Shown here: positions 1-7,270 of the stretch, one piece after another
How positions within the stretch are numbered: position 1 is the stretch's first letter
Layout: every line of letters starts with the position of its first letter
Assembly: GCF_014696625.1 (NCBI RefSeq)
Contig: NZ_JACJQL010000001.1
Span: 62,001-126,000 of the forward strand
Direction: 5' to 3'
DNA length: 64,000 nt
Source of the DNA: Nostoc parmelioides FACHB-3921
GTDB lineage: Bacteria > Cyanobacteriota > Cyanobacteriia > Cyanobacteriales > Nostocaceae
Program-made: the position numbers and the translations under genes
The notes under the pieces: model-generated
Databases searched by the model: none
Told to the model about the DNA's origin: nothing
Seen by the model: the letters and a program-made list of their open reading frames with translations, nothing else

Positions 1-503
1 TGGGGTAAATGAACTAACTTGAAAAGAGAGTGTAACAAAGGAGATTGTTCTAAATCTCTATCTAACACTGCTACTAATTTTTTAGTAGTATGAGATGGCT
101 GTTCACCAAAGAGATTGCGAACAGTATTTGCTAAAATCTGCTCACGACTGATGGTAAATAGTTGTCTTTGTAAGTAATAGTGTGCGTGCCAAGTATTGGC
201 TGGTTGGGAAGCCACAGCCAGGAGACTGAGCGATCGCACTTTTTTGGGATACCTGCGAGCAAAACTCAGCGCGATCGCCCCACCCGCCGCATGACCTGCT
301 AAATTTACAGGATAAGGACACTGCCCCATAAATTCTGCTAGTAAGTCTACCGCTTCATCTATAGAACTGCCTTCATCTCTGTGATGGCGATATTCCCACT
401 GAGCTACATTCACGTCTTTCGATATGTATTGTAGAAGTGGTTTATCAAAACGTTGCAATACAGGACTAGAACTTATCCAAAGAACATCGAGATCATCAGA
501 CAT
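1..503 (-). CDS. alpha/beta hydrolase-fold protein, C-terminus outside window
   Basis: An open frame starts at ATG 503 and runs off the left edge, giving about 167 residues. It resembles the first half of an alpha/beta hydrolase: a short N-terminal strand region, then a nucleophile-elbow segment LAGHAAGG followed by a helix and RYPKKVRSLSLLAVAS, which is the usual layout after the elbow. The expected nucleophile Ser of the G-x-S-x-G motif is Ala (about residue 74), so classical hydrolase chemistry is doubtful. It is transcribed in the same direction as the flavodoxin gene 145 bp upstream. The acid and His residues would lie outside the window. Fold assignment is from motif layout only; substrate unknown. 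Confidence 0.7.
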   Translation of the reverse strand, partial: MSDDLDVLWISSSPVLQRFDKPLLQYISKDVNVAQWEYRHHRDEGSSIDEAVDLLAEFMGQCPYPVNLAGHAAGGAIALSFARRYPKKVRSLSLLAVASQPANTWHAHYYLQRQLFTISREQILANTVRNLFGEQPSHTTKKLVAVLDRDLEQSPLLHSLFKLVHLP

Positions 504-647
504 AAAGACACCATATTATTAGGAATTAACAATCATCCATAGTCAATAATCCATAATCAACAGTCCATAGTAAAAGCTATAAACTGTTGATTATAAAGAA
601 GGGGATGGAACCTGAACAGCAGCTTAAATCTGTCAGAGGAAAAATTT

Positions 648-1160
648 TTACAAACCAAATTCAGACTTTAATTGAGAAACCCAAGCTTTGATGCGATCGT
701 CTGTTAATTCAGATTGATTATCTTCATCCAGGGCTAGTCCTACAAACTTGCCATTTCTTAATGCCTTGGAATCATTAAAATCATATCCATCAGTTGACCA
801 ATAGCCGACAGTTTTACCACCACATTGGGAAATCTTTTCTTCCAAAATACCGATCGCATCCTGAAAATTATCTGCATAACCTATTTGGTCACCAGTTCCA
901 AAGTAGGCAACTAATTTACCATTGAAATCTACATCATCCAGTTCTGAATAAAGTCCTTCCCAATCGCTTTGCAGTTCGCCAATATTCCAAGTAGGACAGC
1001 CAATAATCAAATATTGATAATCATTCAAATCAGTTACTTCTGCTTGGGAAACATCGTGTAATGTCACCACATCATCGCCAAACTCGTCTCGAATGATTTC
1101 TGCTACTGATTCAGTTTTACCAGTTTGAGTACCGTAGAATAAACCAATTTTATTTGACAT
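648..1160 (-). CDS. isiB: flavodoxin (iron-stress electron carrier)
   Basis: A 170-residue long-chain flavodoxin, the cytosolic FMN protein that replaces ferredoxin between photosystem I and FNR (and nitrogenase) when iron is short. The phosphate-binding loop GTQTGKT is at residues 10-16. The FMN-flanking Trp (segment CPTWNIG) and Tyr (segment TGDQIGYADNF) are present, and the 20-residue insertion of long-chain flavodoxins is there. The sequence is close to the Anabaena flavodoxin I remember. Start ATG 1160 gives the family length. Upstream there is 430 bp of non-coding DNA with a perfect inverted repeat (1373-1397); regulation by iron through Fur is known for this family, but I did not find a clear Fur box. 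Confidence 0.97.
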   Translation of the reverse strand: MSNKIGLFYGTQTGKTESVAEIIRDEFGDDVVTLHDVSQAEVTDLNDYQYLIIGCPTWNIGELQSDWEGLYSELDDVDFNGKLVAYFGTGDQIGYADNFQDAIGILEEKISQCGGKTVGYWSTDGYDFNDSKALRNGKFVGLALDEDNQSELTDDRIKAWVSQLKSEFGL

Positions 1161-1372
1161 TGTGACACCTGATCTTTAGAAAAACAAAGTAATATTCGTG
1201 ATGCACTGGGCAATGGAACCGGGATTTTTCCTCAGCACAGATTAGGGTGAGTTGGAAAACTCAACTCCCCGAAACCCGAAGCGTGATACTACACTTACTA
1301 CGAAAAATAAGTTTTTAGTCTGTGTAGATAAAAATGCCTTCGTGCAGGCGCGAACGTAGAGAAGGGCGTTAA

Positions 1373-1397
1373 CTTATTGAATATTTATTTCAATAAG
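1373..1397. promoter_or_regulatory. perfect 9-bp inverted repeat upstream of flavodoxin
   Basis: CTTATTGAA, a 7-bp AT spacer, then TTCAATAAG: a perfect inverted repeat in AT-rich DNA 213-237 bp before the flavodoxin start. It could be an operator for a dimeric regulator or part of a transcript hairpin. No protein is assigned. Confidence 0.4.
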
Positions 1398-1485
1398 CTT
1401 TGAAAATATAGTATCAGATTTATTGAGATTATTTTGCATTAAACAATTATAAAATTTTGTAACGAAAGTGAGTGCGACAAATTTA

Positions 1486-1514
1486 AAAAGCCCCTCTCCG
1501 CGTCGGAGAGGGGT
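1486..1514 (-). terminator. hairpin terminator after DUF1338 gene
   Basis: Read on the minus strand, CCCCTCTCCG and CGGAGAGGGG form a 10-bp stem with a 3-base loop, directly followed by GCTTTTTAAAT. It lies about 80 bp after the DUF1338 stop codon. The same GC-rich hairpin is a frequent dispersed repeat in Nostoc genomes, so it may be both. Confidence 0.55.
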
Positions 1515-1592
1515 TGGGGAGAGGTCATCGAACTCACATTAACAAAAGTGAGAATTTTAGTGGGCGATCGCATACAATCCTTCTAAACCTTA

Positions 1593-2534
1593 TTATTTTC
1601 CTGTCTTCGCGGTATCACACTCAGCCAGTCTAGTCATTTCAAATAGCTGTTGGGCATTATTTCCCAGAAAGCCATCAAATAACGTTTCCTTTCCAGGTTC
1701 CACTTGTAGGGGATAACGTTGGGCTATTTCGTAATATGCGTAAGTCCAAGGAATTTCGACTTCTTGACTACTAATATCATCTATGACCGTTACCATTTCT
1801 TTAACCGCTTGGGTTGCTGTTTGACGCAAACCCCAGGTAACATCGCCTTCAATTTCTGCCTTCATAGGTACACCCAAATTAGCCAAACCACGGGCAGTAT
1901 TATCTATATCTGCATATTCTGGAGTTTGATGGCGATTAACGTAGCCTGTAAAATGATTAACAGCATAACCATGTAACAATACCCATGCGCCATATTGAGT
2001 AACTTGATTTACTGCTTCCACCACAGAACGCCGAGGAGTCAACCAAGGACGGGTGAAAAAATTTTGCAATTGTTGGGCAATAACTTCGTCGTTTCCTTCT
2101 GCTGGGGAGAAATAAGTTAGAGGCGAGGTAAATTCATCAGCAACGGTAGAGACTGTTTGAGTAATGAGTTGGATAATATGATCTGGCAATTCATCAACAA
2201 TTAACTCGCTGATAAATAACTTAGGTAAATCAAACTCTATTTGTTGAGGATGGCGATAATAACGGGCATAAAGATGAGTTTGCGGAAAGTTATATTCTCC
2301 CGCAGGTTCATAACCCAAAGCTTCAGCTATTTGAGACAGATAGCTAATACCCAGATTTACTTTACCTCGTGGGCTATCTACCGATAAACGTAAAGACCGA
2401 AAAGCAATATGGTCGTTAGCCACAGTCCCACCAGCCGCAGTAATCATTTGTTGATACGTGCGCGCATAAGTAACTCTGGCGCTGTAGTTTTGCCAAAGCA
2501 GTGAAAAAAGATTTAGTGCGGTTTTCGGTGTCAT
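1593..2534 (-). CDS. DUF1338 family protein (2-oxoadipate dioxygenase/decarboxylase fold)
   Basis: A protein of 313 residues from ATG 2534; an upstream GTG at 2561 would add nine residues, but the family normally begins close to the chosen Met. DUF1338 proteins are vicinal-oxygen-chelate-like Fe(II) enzymes; the studied member HglS converts 2-oxoadipate to D-2-hydroxyglutarate in lysine breakdown. Visible here are the first metal-His segment NDHIAFRSL, a second His in the segment HGYAVNHFTGYVN, and a C-terminal Glu in the WTYAYYEIAQRYP region, consistent with a 2-His-1-Glu site. The gene stands alone on the minus strand, ending before a strong hairpin. The cyanobacterial substrate is not established. 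Confidence 0.85.
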   Translation of the reverse strand: MTPKTALNLFSLLWQNYSARVTYARTYQQMITAAGGTVANDHIAFRSLRLSVDSPRGKVNLGISYLSQIAEALGYEPAGEYNFPQTHLYARYYRHPQQIEFDLPKLFISELIVDELPDHIIQLITQTVSTVADEFTSPLTYFSPAEGNDEVIAQQLQNFFTRPWLTPRRSVVEAVNQVTQYGAWVLLHGYAVNHFTGYVNRHQTPEYADIDNTARGLANLGVPMKAEIEGDVTWGLRQTATQAVKEMVTVIDDISSQEVEIPWTYAYYEIAQRYPLQVEPGKETLFDGFLGNNAQQLFEMTRLAECDTAKTGK

Positions 2535-2626
2535 GCTAATTAACTGTAGAGGTTTAAGCACAGTTTAGTCATTCAGCAGGAAAAATCACACCTAAACAGA
2601 ATATTGGCAAGACTACAGGAGTAGAG

Positions 2627-2923
2627 ATGATGCCTAGAAGTACAAGCTATCACAAAAAACTGATACAAGACCTTCAAAATCCCCTAGAAGCAGCAGCTTA
2701 TATTGAAGTTGTTTTAGAAGAAGGCGACCCAAAAATGTTAAGTAAAGCACTCCAAAATGTCATAGAATCGCATGGTGGAATGGATCAGCTTTCTACACGA
2801 GTCAAGGAACTCTACAATAAACTTGACCGGATGTTATCAGATAAAGGCGAAATTGAGTTTTACAGTTTAAATTCTTTGTTAGATGCTTTAGGCTTACATT
2901 TGGCAGTAACAGTAAAACCATAA
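2627..2923 (+). CDS. addiction-module antidote-like HTH protein, apparently orphan
   Basis: A 98-residue helix-turn-helix protein resembling the probable addiction-module antidote family that usually follows a Gp49/HigB-like toxin. Shared features are an N-terminal segment YIEVVLEEGDPKMLSKALQN, a recognition-helix region around LSTRVKELYNKLD and a C-terminal end SLLDALGLHLAV. AGGAG lies 7 bp before the ATG. No toxin frame precedes or follows it: the 92 bp to the DUF1338 start are non-coding and the next genes belong to another module. It may act alone as a regulator or be a remnant of a toxin-antitoxin pair. Confidence 0.65.
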   Translation: MMPRSTSYHKKLIQDLQNPLEAAAYIEVVLEEGDPKMLSKALQNVIESHGGMDQLSTRVKELYNKLDRMLSDKGEIEFYSLNSLLDALGLHLAVTVKP

Positions 2924-3060
2924 TTCTAGTGTTGATATTATTGAATAACAGAGATGACTTTCTTACACAGAGATGACTTTCTTACTTCGCCAATTAGAAT
3001 TTGATTACATTTAACATCTGTGGTACATTAACACCATATACTGCCAATATTTGCATCAGT

Positions 3061-3354
3061 ATGACAGCTACAACAAACTCTCGTTATGTCACTCGACAAC
3101 CGAAAATTTTATCAGGTGAACCGATTATTCAAGGAACTAGAACACCTGTGAGAGCGATTGTTGAAAATTGGCGTTTAGGAATTAGACCAGAGGAAATACC
3201 GTTACATTTACCTCATTTAACTTTAGCCCAAGTATTCGATGCTTTGAGTTTTTACTTAGATAATCAAGCAGAAATCAATGAATATATCGAACGCAATCAT
3301 GTCCCTGATGAATTAGCTCATCCTGATATTAAAGCTAGATTAAATCAACAATGA
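3061..3354 (+). CDS. DUF433 antitoxin-like protein
   Basis: A 97-residue DUF433 protein, a small winged/HTH fold usually found as the antitoxin partner of DUF5615 PIN-like proteins. The DUF433 signature is clear: PKILSGEPIIQGTRTPVRAI, then a helix LGIRPEEIPLHLPHLTLAQVFDALSFYL. I use ATG 3061; an upstream TTG at 3001 in frame adds 20 residues without family similarity. The stop overlaps the next start in ATGA (3351-3354), so translation is probably coupled. Expected role: bind and neutralise the downstream PIN-like protein and repress its own promoter (inference from family). Confidence 0.85.
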   Translation: MTATTNSRYVTRQPKILSGEPIIQGTRTPVRAIVENWRLGIRPEEIPLHLPHLTLAQVFDALSFYLDNQAEINEYIERNHVPDELAHPDIKARLNQQ

Positions 3355-3695
3355 CAATTTTTGCCCAAGTTTATATTGATGAAGATGTAGATGTTCTAGT
3401 GGGTACTTTACTCTTAGCAAGAGGTTTTGATACAACGACCGTAAGAGAACAGCAAATGTTAGGAGAACCAGATCAAAAACAATTAGCTTTTGCTGCATCT
3501 ATTGGACGCTGCGTATTAACACATAACCGACTTTATTTTGAAGAATTACACACAAATTATGTAGTTAATAGTCAAACTCATGCAGTGATTTTGATTGCTA
3601 AACGTAGAAATGCCTATGAAATTGCTGAGAGGGTTGCTATCCTTCTTGATACTTTGACAGCAGATGAAATTGCTAATCAATTATTGTATATCTAG
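3351..3695 (+). CDS. DUF5615 PIN-like toxin-family protein
   Basis: A 114-residue DUF5615 protein related to PIN-domain (VapC-like) nucleases. It shows YIDEDVD near the N-terminus with the acidic residues of the PIN site, a TTVREQQMLGEPDQKQLAFA block and the conserved VLTHNRLYFEELH motif. The gene overlaps the DUF433 gene by four bases. Together they form a small toxin-antitoxin-like module in an accessory patch next to another antidote gene. Ribonuclease activity is known for PIN domains but little tested in this subfamily. Confidence 0.85.
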   Translation: MTIFAQVYIDEDVDVLVGTLLLARGFDTTTVREQQMLGEPDQKQLAFAASIGRCVLTHNRLYFEELHTNYVVNSQTHAVILIAKRRNAYEIAERVAILLDTLTADEIANQLLYI

Positions 3696-3962
3696 CGCAG
3701 TAATACTAAAAACTAAAGCAAGAGAGTGGAGTAGCGCGTCTACTTTAACTATACTGATCGCCCAGGCTTTTGTTCTCTCGCTAATACCAATATTTTGATT
3801 CATACATTTCAATCTGAGTTGATAACATTTTTCCTCAAATTAAATGTCATTTATTTTAATTGATAAAATTGCGAATTGCGTTAGCGTAGCGGGGCGTTAG
3901 CCCATTGCGAATTGCGAATTGTTTTAGATGTTACAGTTTACCAGTCTCTATGCTCGCAGTTT
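3696..3962. other. non-coding, repeat-containing gap
   Basis: AT-rich DNA with a patch at about 3870-3920 made of the dispersed Nostoc words GCGAATTGC and GCGTTAGC. No gene is supported. Confidence 0.5.
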
Positions 3963-4256
3963 TCACAAATCAGAAAATAAATAACTAATCGCAACCCTTT
4001 CCTGACTAGAAGCCTGATAGCCATATTGCGATCTCCATATAGCACCCCCCGCGTACTCATCATGATTACCTCTCGAACCCTCTTGCCCACTTACAACATA
4101 ACAACTCCAGAACCGCATGGGGAGGTGTCCTTTTTTTGCCGAAACATACAATGACCAAGCCGCCTTTTGTTCTGTAGTGTTAACTTTCCACGACATAGAA
4201 CCAATGCCAAAAGGCAGACTTAGAGAGACAGTTTCCAAGGAAACGCGATCGCGCAT
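3963..4256 (-). pseudogene. possible truncated gene, 97 codons
   Basis: The first 36 or so residues (MRDRVSLETVSLSLPFGIGS ... AAWSLYV) look like a genuine protein start, and I have a weak memory of a cyanobacterial family that begins this way and continues quite differently. The remaining 60 residues look like chance translation: low hydrophobic periodicity, many rare pairings and no family signal. The simplest reading is a gene broken after about codon 36, with unrelated DNA fused on. It is in a repeat-rich patch beside the toxin-antitoxin-like genes. It could also be a false frame. Confidence 0.3.
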
Positions 4257-4480
4257 AAGTATAACTAAGCAAATTTAACTATAATTAGTGAATATTATAG
4301 TAATTGATGAAACTCTTCTACCAAAGTATTTTCAGGATGTGTTGGTAAAATGCGATCGCTACAGCGATGCTATCCCCATATAAATCATTATCAATCAGCA
4401 AGATTATGATAGTAATAACATCTGTGCATCTAATCTCAGAGGTTATTTGAGAAATGGTTAGCTGTGTTTAAACACTTGTT
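4257..4480. other. non-coding gap before foldback element
   Basis: AT-rich sequence with one HIP1 site and no supported gene; together with the adjacent repeat element it makes up the 446 bp before the Uma2 gene. Confidence 0.5.
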
Positions 4481-4626
4481 GATCCCCCCTAACCCCCCTT
4501 AAAAAAGGGGGAACAAGAATTAAAGTCCCTTTTTAGAAAAAGGGGGAACAAGAATCAAAGCCCTCTTTTAGAAAAAGGGGGAACAAGAATCAAAGTCCCC
4601 CTTTTTAAGGGGGATTTAGGGGAATC
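4481..4626. repeat. MITE-like foldback element with three 35-bp tandem units
   Basis: The ends are imperfect inverted repeats of 21 bp: the left end begins GATCCCCCCTAACCC and the right end, complemented, begins GATTCCCCTAAATCC. Between them GAACAAGAAT followed by T/C-AAAG recurs at 4511, 4546 and 4581, an exact period of 35 bp. It has the form of a non-autonomous miniature element expanded internally by tandem duplication. Confidence 0.7.
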
Positions 4627-4702
4627 TAAAAGTATTTGATACATCACCAGGAACTTTTCAAACATCCCATCAGCCGATATCACCCATAGCCCCAATTAAG
4701 TC

Positions 4703-5461
4703 ATGTCAATCGCCCAAGATTTACAACCAGTAGCAGGTATAATATTTCCACCAGGAGATATTGAAAGTGACCAACCAATAGAAGATATAATATTTCCGCC
4801 AGGAGATATTGAAAGTCACGAACCACCATTGGAAAGCGATTTACATCTACGCCAGATTGTTCTGTTATTACAATGCTTAGAATTGTGGTGGCAAAACCGC
4901 AATGACTTTTATGCGGCGGGAAATCTGACAATCTATTATAGTCAACGTCAACTCAAATCAGAGGACTTTCGCGGCCCTGATTTTTTTTTAGTGCGAGGAT
5001 GTGAAAAGAAACCGCGCAAAAGTTGGGTAATCTGGCAAGAAGACGGTAAGTATCCCAATATTATTGTTGAGTTACTGTCACCTTCGACAAAAGCCACGGA
5101 TAAAGATTTAAAAAAGCAAATTTATCAAGATATCTTTCGCACACCAGAATATTTTTGGTTTGACCCCAATAATTTAGAATTTGCCGGGTTTCATTTAGTA
5201 GACGCTCATTACCAACCGATAGAAGCGAATCCCCAAGGTTGGTTATGGAGTCAGCAGCTAGATTTATATTTGGGTGTGTATAACAATCAGTTACGCTACT
5301 TTACAGCACAAGGAGAGTTAGTGCCAACACCGGAAGAATTGGCAGCACAGGAAAAACAGCGTGCGGAACAAGAAAAACAGCGTGCGGAACAAGAAAAGCA
5401 ACGTGCTGAACGCCTAGCCGCTAAGTTGCGAGAATTGAATATTGACCCTGATAATCTCTAA
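4703..5461 (+). CDS. Uma2 family (DUF820) endonuclease-fold protein
   Basis: A 252-residue protein of the Uma2/DUF820 family, PD-(D/E)xK-fold proteins that are very numerous in cyanobacteria and of mostly unknown role. The core motifs are GPDFFLV, PNIIVELLSPSTKATDKDLKKQ and EYFWFDP, carrying the acidic metal residues. Two tandem expansions are visible: a near-perfect duplication of IIFPPGDIES near the N-terminus (DNA 4739-4768 and 4787-4816, 48-bp period) and a C-terminal charged coiled coil built of the heptad EKQRAEQ three times (DNA about 5350-5413, 21-bp period). It is preceded by a foldback element. Confidence 0.85.
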   Translation: MSIAQDLQPVAGIIFPPGDIESDQPIEDIIFPPGDIESHEPPLESDLHLRQIVLLLQCLELWWQNRNDFYAAGNLTIYYSQRQLKSEDFRGPDFFLVRGCEKKPRKSWVIWQEDGKYPNIIVELLSPSTKATDKDLKKQIYQDIFRTPEYFWFDPNNLEFAGFHLVDAHYQPIEANPQGWLWSQQLDLYLGVYNNQLRYFTAQGELVPTPEELAAQEKQRAEQEKQRAEQEKQRAERLAAKLRELNIDPDNL

Positions 5462-5541
5462 AATGTGAGTTTTTTCGTCAAAAGTAGAGAAGCTACATAA
5501 TGCTGTCAGGCATTTAACTTGCACATCTTTTCGTGTTGGCA

Positions 5542-5568
5542 GTTGACAGTTAACCGTCAACTGTCAAC
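5542..5568. terminator. hairpin between convergent genes
   Basis: GTTGACAGTT and AACTGTCAAC form a perfect 10-bp stem with a 7-base loop between the ends of the Uma2 gene (+) and the aminotransferase gene (-). It consists of short tandem-repeat words and may terminate both transcripts; there is no long T tract. Confidence 0.35.
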
Positions 5569-5570
5569 CG

Positions 5571-6875
5571 TCAACAGCTATATCTTAAAATTTCTGCCAG
5601 GATATCCAGGGTGGTTTGGATTTGTTCGCGGTTGATAACTAGCGGTGGACAGAAACGAATTGCGGCTTTACCACAACCTAGTAATAACAGTCCCCGATAG
5701 AAGGCTTCTTGGATAATGCGATCGCGCAATGTAGAATCAAAATTACCGTCTTCATCTAATAAATCCACCGCCACCATTAATCCTTTACCTCTGGGTAAGG
5801 ACATTCTGGGGAATTGTTCATGCAATTGGGTTAAACCAGTTTGTAATAATTCGCCCATTTGGGTGGCGTTATCCATCAAGCCACTTTCGAGTAGTTTGAG
5901 GGTGACAATACCCGCCGCACAAGCTACTGGATTTCCGCCGAATGTGGTGGCGTGGGAACCGGGAGGCCAAGTCATCAATTCAGCACGGGCTAAAATCGCT
6001 CCCAAGGGCATCCCACTAGCGATACCTTTGGCGGTGGTAATAATATCAGGTGTGACATTCCAATGCTCAATGGCAAACAAGCGGCCGGTGCGCCCCATAC
6101 CTGATTGCACTTCATCCACTACCATCAATATGCCATAGCGATCGCAGATATTACGTATTCTCTGCAAAAATCCATCCTCTGGCACAATATAACCGCCTTC
6201 TCCTTGAATTGGTTCAACAACAATAGCGGCTACTTCATGAGCAGGGATGATTGTAGTCAATAAATTATTTTCTAAGTAATCTAGGCTAGCGTGAGTGCCG
6301 TAGGGAATGTGAGTCACCCCTGGTACTAACGGCCCAAAATTGGCACGCTGTACAGTTTTAGAACCAGTCAAAGACATAGCCCCGTAGGTACGCCCGTGAA
6401 ATGCGCCTAAAAAAGCGATGATGAGCGATCGCTTGGTGTAATATCGAGCTAGTTTAATGGCTCCTTCGTTGGACTCAGCACCAGAATTGGTGAAGAATAC
6501 CTTTGTATCGTGAACAAAAGGGGCTTGGCTGGCTAGGTTTTCGGCTAGTTCCACCATCGGCTCATAATAGAAATCCGTCCCCGACATATGTATGAGACGC
6601 GCCGACTGTTCTTGAATTGCCCTGACTACTTCTGGGTGGGCGTGTCCGGTGGCGGTGACGGCGATACCTGCTGTCATATCTAAAAATACATTACCATCCA
6701 CATCTTCCACCATACAGCCCTCACCACGATTCACCACCAAGGGATAGTCGCGGGTATAAGAAGGAGACGTAACAGCGCGATCGCGTTCTACAATTGCTTT
6801 AGCTTTAGGCCCCGGTAAGGATGTCACCAAACGAGGTGTATAAGGCAAATGTTGATTAATAGGGATACTTAACAT
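5571..6875 (-). CDS. class III PLP-dependent aminotransferase (acetylornithine/4-aminobutyrate type)
   Basis: A 434-residue protein from ATG 6875; the longer frame from TTG 7019 adds 48 residues that do not resemble the family. Features of fold-type I class III aminotransferases are present: FTNSGAESNEGAIKLAR (cofactor phosphate loop), FHGRTYGAMSLTG, VVEPIQGEGGY, VVDEVQSGMGRTG with the cofactor-binding Asp, and the lysine-bearing ITTAKGIASGMPLGA. It may act as N-acetylornithine or 4-aminobutyrate aminotransferase in arginine/glutamate metabolism; subgroup cannot be decided by eye. It is convergent with the Uma2 gene. Confidence 0.88.
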   Translation of the reverse strand: MLSIPINQHLPYTPRLVTSLPGPKAKAIVERDRAVTSPSYTRDYPLVVNRGEGCMVEDVDGNVFLDMTAGIAVTATGHAHPEVVRAIQEQSARLIHMSGTDFYYEPMVELAENLASQAPFVHDTKVFFTNSGAESNEGAIKLARYYTKRSLIIAFLGAFHGRTYGAMSLTGSKTVQRANFGPLVPGVTHIPYGTHASLDYLENNLLTTIIPAHEVAAIVVEPIQGEGGYIVPEDGFLQRIRNICDRYGILMVVDEVQSGMGRTGRLFAIEHWNVTPDIITTAKGIASGMPLGAILARAELMTWPPGSHATTFGGNPVACAAGIVTLKLLESGLMDNATQMGELLQTGLTQLHEQFPRMSLPRGKGLMVAVDLLDEDGNFDSTLRDRIIQEAFYRGLLLLGCGKAAIRFCPPLVINREQIQTTLDILAEILRYSC

Positions 6876-7270
6876 TTTGTTTTCAGGTATTTCTGTATCC
6901 GGATAATGAAACTGCCAAGTGTAATTCTTAACAGTAGCGAGTGATTCTCTATGTGTATAACTTAGTAATTGACAAACCGACAAGAATATATGATTGCGAT
7001 CGTCAGAAAATACAAACAATTTTTCATGAATCTGAAGAGAGATTCCTCAGCAATCTGCATTTTTCCTCAATTACTGAGTGTTTATCTTGGCTAGTAGACA
7101 GACTATAGTCAAATGCTCAAGAATAGGAATGAAAGTTTAGTCATCAGTATGCAGGTTATAATGTGACGTTAGGCTGACTTTCTCCCTAGAAGTGGGAGAG
7201 CTTTGATGCCCTGTCAAATGCCTTAAAAGCGCATTATCAAAATTAGTATTGGGAAATTTGTTGGCAATTT
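6876..7270. other. divergent intergenic region
   Basis: This region lies between the aminotransferase (-) and the MltA-like gene (+). It must hold two promoters. A small hairpin TCTCCC/GGGAGA sits at 7181-7199. Part of it is open on the minus strand from a TTG but without family similarity. Nothing else is seen. Confidence 0.5.

Larger units (their letters stand above)
1161..1592. other. intergenic region upstream of flavodoxin
   Basis: This 432-bp stretch holds the presumed flavodoxin promoter, a small inverted repeat GAGTT/AACTC near 1251-1264, a longer palindrome at 1373-1397 and a GC-rich hairpin at 1491-1513 that fits a terminator for the DUF1338 gene. No open frame of note. Confidence 0.6.

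Noticed and set aside
3963..4200. Group II intron 3' end suggested by GCGGTTCTGGAG
   Set aside because: The domain V hairpin cannot be built convincingly and no reverse transcriptase remnant is present.
5571..7019. Longer aminotransferase start at TTG 7019
   Set aside because: The extra 48 residues do not resemble the N-terminus of class III aminotransferases; ATG 6875 fits.
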